Shown here one piece after another: positions 61,094 through 64,000 of a DNA stretch of 64,000 nt. The stretch covers positions 51,313,001 through 51,377,000 of the forward strand of contig CANTUV010000033.1 in the NCBI GenBank assembly GCA_947685225.1, in the 5' to 3' direction. Under the pieces are notes generated by a model that ran no database searches, was not told the DNA's origin, and saw only the letters and a program-made list of their open reading frames with translations. Within the stretch, counting starts at the first letter, position 1. Every line of letters begins with the position of its first letter. The translations under genes were made by a program, and so were the position numbers. The stretch is from Garcia nutans. Taxonomy: Eukaryota > Streptophyta > Magnoliopsida > Malpighiales > Euphorbiaceae.

Positions 61094-63289
61094 ATTGGAA
61101 AGATACTTCATCTTTAAAAATATGAGTGACATTAAAAGAAAAATTATAAGCATCATTAGATTGAGTATTAAGAATGACTTAAAATAACTTTGACAATCCA
61201 TAAATTTTGGTTATCAACGATGGTATTGAAAACTTGTCTTTGGAGCCTTGCGCAAGATTGTTTGCTGGTAAACTAATAATCCAGCTGTTTGACGACTAAA
61301 AATATTGAACATAGTAGAGTTTATATCATCCTCAACAATAATTTTTAACTTATACCTAAGAAAAATGTATTAAAAGTTATTTACATGTTAATTGTATTAA
61401 TTAATTTTTTTTTTAAATGAAATGATTCTCAATAGCATGCCAAAAATTGGAGGTTCTTTGATTATTCCACATTCATTACACCAAAGTTGATCAATATAAT
61501 TTTATGGTCCAGACTTATATTGAGGACATATTATTTACCATCAACCTTTTGAAATATCAACTTCTTTTATGACTAATTTACATGTAAATTTAATATCCTA
61601 AAAAAATGTATACAAATAAAATATAGCATTAAAAAAATGTTAATTGAGTAGTCTAAAAAAATTTTAATATTAGTAAAAAAATATTAAAAATAATTAAATA
61701 TATCATATCAAAATGAATATCCAAACGCAATAGTTCATTATTTTTTTCTATTAACATTTTTTTGGGCGTCCATGTCAGCAAATGAAAGATTATTTACTTC
61801 AAGTTTGATAATTTTATCAACTGGTTCAATCAATCTGAAATATAAATATATAATTATTATTATTCAAGATTTAATTTTAAAAAATTAACAAAATAAAAAA
61901 TTTATCTTTGTTTAAAATTATGGACATCAGAAATATCCAAATTGATAAAAAAATTTATTGCTGAAGAGTTATTAATTGAGACTTTACCTGTAATGTATAT
62001 ACAAATAAAGTTATAAATTTGAGTGTGTAATAAGCTAAATTGTATTAATTATATATTTTATTTTATTTGTCATTAAATTTTTTTAATATTCATAGATAAA
62101 AAAAGTTATTATAACAACTCCATTTAATCCTTAGAAAAAAGCATCATCTTTACAAAATTCAACAGCCATCTTATCCCAAAGAGTATCATTTAGTTTGTCA
62201 TTGTTGCATATAAAATGCAAATCTTAATAGTCAAACATTTAAAAAATTAAGGAATAAATAAATATAAGTATTTTAAAATATATATGCCTATAAATTTTTA
62301 TTTTTAATTGATGCTTCTTTTCAATTCTTCCTATGATTTTTATTTCTTTAATACTTGCAATTGAAATTGCTTGACCTATGAGATCTATTTAAAAAATTAA
62401 TTATTGTTACTAAAAAGTAAAAATATGCAAGCTTAAGCATAATATATATTTTTAAAATCTACCTATTAAAAATCTCTTGTCGCTTGCTTTTGATTTAACC
62501 TCATCAAAATTATAAAATTCAAACTTGTCAAATGGGATTGGGGGATCATCTTCATCAAGAGCTTTCACAAAGGCATTCTTTGGCAATCTAATTCGAAATA
62601 GATGATTGTTGACCTTGTTATTAGGTTGGGCAGGAACGATTATAAAACCAGATATATGATAGATGCTCCCCTCAATGAGCAATGGTCTAAAATAATCAAT
62701 ATATTTATTTTGGTATTGTATCTTGCATAGTATTTTTTGAATAAAATATTAAATAAAAAAATAGTTATGCAATGAAATTTTGAAAAAAAGTAGATAAAAA
62801 AAATTAAATTACAAACCTCTTTGTCTATCATCAAGAAGTCAAGGCTAAATAATTCACTGGAATTATAAAGATTGATGAACTTTCATATTCTTAATGCAAA
62901 CTTTTATTCTAATATTTTTACTTTCAGTTGCGATATCAGAAAAAGCTACCTATGTCATATTTTTTAAATATATTCTGGAAAAAAAATTGAGATACAATAA
63001 GTTCGTATTCTATACATGTAATTGCAATTTATCAAAAAATCTTTATTATATAAAAAGTGTATGATAATAAAATAAGTTTTAATACTTTATATTTTCTAAT
63101 TTAAAAAAAATTATTAAATTTTTTTATACAATTTTTTTAGCATAATCTAAGTAATCATTATATGCATTTTTTCATATAGCACAACTTAACGACAAATCAT
63201 TAAATATTTCAGCATATAAAATATTTTTAACATAATCAAAATAATCTTTATGTTTATTTTTTCTCTGTTATTAATTAATATTTTTAAAT

Positions 63290-64000
63290 TTTTATGGTAG
63301 TTAACTCTTGACAATACAACATATAATTGTCCATAAAAAAAACACGATCATAAAGATATAAGGCAACTTATTTTAATGTTTGCCCTTGGCTTTCATTGAT
63401 TGTCGTATAATAAGAAACTCTTATTGGAAATTATCTTCTTTTTAATATAAATGGAAATTTATTTTCAGTATAAGAAAGAATGATCCTAGGTATATAATCT
63501 CTTTCACCATTATGAGACCCTGTTATTATAATTGCTTCTATAACATTTGTTCCTAAATTAGTCGTCTTTAGTCTACTTCAATTACATAAACCAATGTTAG
63601 GATTAAGATTTCGAAATAACATAATAGGAATATTTTTCTTTAGTTCCAATTTATGTTGAGAAAAACCATTAAAATTCAATGAATATAGAAATTTAATTGG
63701 ATAAAGAACCTTTAATTCTTCTATACCATATGATGTTTTGCAAATTAAATTTGAATTGTAGTAAATTTTTTTCTCTTCTGATAATAAATTAATTATTTTT
63801 ATCGATAATATCTACAATTTTATTAGTCGGTGTGATAATAGCTCTGTTTTTTATATATAAATAATAAGTATATTTACATAAAAAATTAGAATATGTTCTT
63901 TGAATTATTTGTTCAATTGGATTAGTATAATTTTTTATCAATAAATTTTTAGAAATTTCAATCTAATTATTTTCGCTATCATCTTCACATATTTTTATAG
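63290..64000 (-). pseudogene. Helitron PIF1-like helicase, C-terminal part, broken
   Basis: Minus-strand translation gives the C-terminal helicase text of plant Helitrons in order: NPIEQIIQRTYSNF, RAIITPTNKIVDIID, KIYYNSNLICKTS, then LELKKNIPIMLFRNLNPNIGLCN, TNLGTNVIEAIIITGSHNGERDYIPRI, FPFILKRR, RVSYYTTINESQGQTLK and VALYLYDRVFF. In-frame stops fall where intact copies have residues: at the usual NGTRL (N-stop-SRL), KRRQFP (KRR-stop-FP) and after QTLK. These correspond to the motif V/VI region of the SF1 helicase core. The rest of the helicase and the Rep domain lie beyond the right edge of the window. The copy is inactive. Confidence 0.85.

Larger units (their letters stand above)
58190..62700 (-). 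pseudogene. Helitron RPA-like single-strand DNA-binding protein, broken and split
   Basis: Pieces of an RPA70-like protein in order on the minus strand. A DUF223-type OB domain lies at 62452-62682 (LIEGSIYHISGFIIVP, LPKNAFVKALDEDDPPIPFDKFEF, ending FLIGRF). NDKLNDTLWDKMAVEFC follows near 62150-62210, and VNNLSFADMDAQ near 61770. A zinc-ribbon-like pair (WCNECG near 61480, after CPQYKSG near 61530) is followed by KIIVEDDINSTMFNIF near 61320-61350. Stops and frame changes separate the pieces. A solo LTR at 58529-61093 interrupts the gene; its C-terminal remainder continues at about 58520-58190. It would have bound single-stranded DNA during Helitron transposition; it is now non-functional. Confidence 0.7.
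57519..64000 (-). mobile_element. Degenerate Helitron (3' part), minus orientation
   Basis: From right to left the minus strand carries a PIF1-like helicase remnant (64000-63290), an RPA-like OB-fold protein remnant (about 62700-58190) and a candidate 3' terminus. At the left edge the minus strand reads GACAGCGGGTTATAGGCTAG followed by T, matching the Helitron rule of a CTRR end inserted before T. The usual GC-rich hairpin is only half recognisable, so the exact end is tentative. The gene order Rep/helicase then RPA agrees with plant Helitrons. The 5' end lies outside the window. A solo LTR (58529-61093) is nested in it. All ORFs are broken, so it is dead. Confidence 0.65.

Noticed and set aside
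1..64000. CRISPR arrays, operons, bacterial-type features
   Set aside because: The window is plant nuclear DNA; repeats seen are microsatellites, minisatellites and transposons, not spacer-repeat arrays.

Overview
This is a 64 kb piece of a plant nuclear genome, almost certainly a eudicot. The coding regions are split by short GT-AG introns. The recognisable proteins belong to plant-specific families: an inositol phosphorylceramide synthase, a brassinosteroid-signalling kinase, a laccase, a CYP89A cytochrome P450 and an R2R3-MYB. The intergenic DNA is very AT-rich and full of plant-type transposon remains. The species cannot be named from the sequence alone.

Layout: 1-3.4 kb holds a Tat-lineage-like retrotransposon remnant (antisense ORF, polypurine tract, 3' LTR), then a minus-strand transcript-like locus of unknown product. 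7.6-12.2 kb holds a complete 12-exon IPCS/ERH1-type gene (+). 15.6-16 kb holds a TRIM-type mini-retrotransposon and a foldback repeat. 18.0-20.9 kb holds a complete 10-exon BSK5-like gene (+). 21.4-22.4 kb is a degenerate AT-rich tandem array. 22.7-24.8 kb holds a two-exon RINGv (RING-CH) membrane E3 ligase gene (-). 27.8-30.0 kb holds a second tandem array and a terminal-inverted-repeat element. 32.2-34.8 kb holds an R2R3-MYB locus (-) that looks like a decaying pseudogene. 37.7-39.1 kb holds a Pack-MULE-like transposon carrying an intronless broken copy of a small plastid-type gene. 39.4-42.9 kb holds a complete six-exon laccase (+), with a MULE-type foldback MITE in intron 2. 43.0 kb has a LINE-like insertion. 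45.2-47.9 kb holds a CYP89A gene (-), facing an inverted broken fragment of itself. 49.8-50.8 kb holds another long-TIR element. 52.1-53.7 kb is a cluster of tandem and foldback repeats. 57.5 kb to the window end is a degenerate Helitron (minus orientation) with PIF1-type helicase and RPA-like remains; its RPA part is split by a 2.56 kb solo LTR flanked by a perfect 5-bp target duplication.

The intact genes do not form a pathway and are ordinary single nuclear genes. The IPCS (sphingolipid head group), the BSK (plasma-membrane receptor-kinase signalling) and the RINGv E3 ligase are membrane-associated. The laccase (apoplast) and CYP89A (ER) are oxidative enzymes. Exon boundaries were derived by hand from GT-AG sites, reading-frame continuity and remembered family sequences. 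All similarity statements come from recognition of conserved motifs, not from a search.
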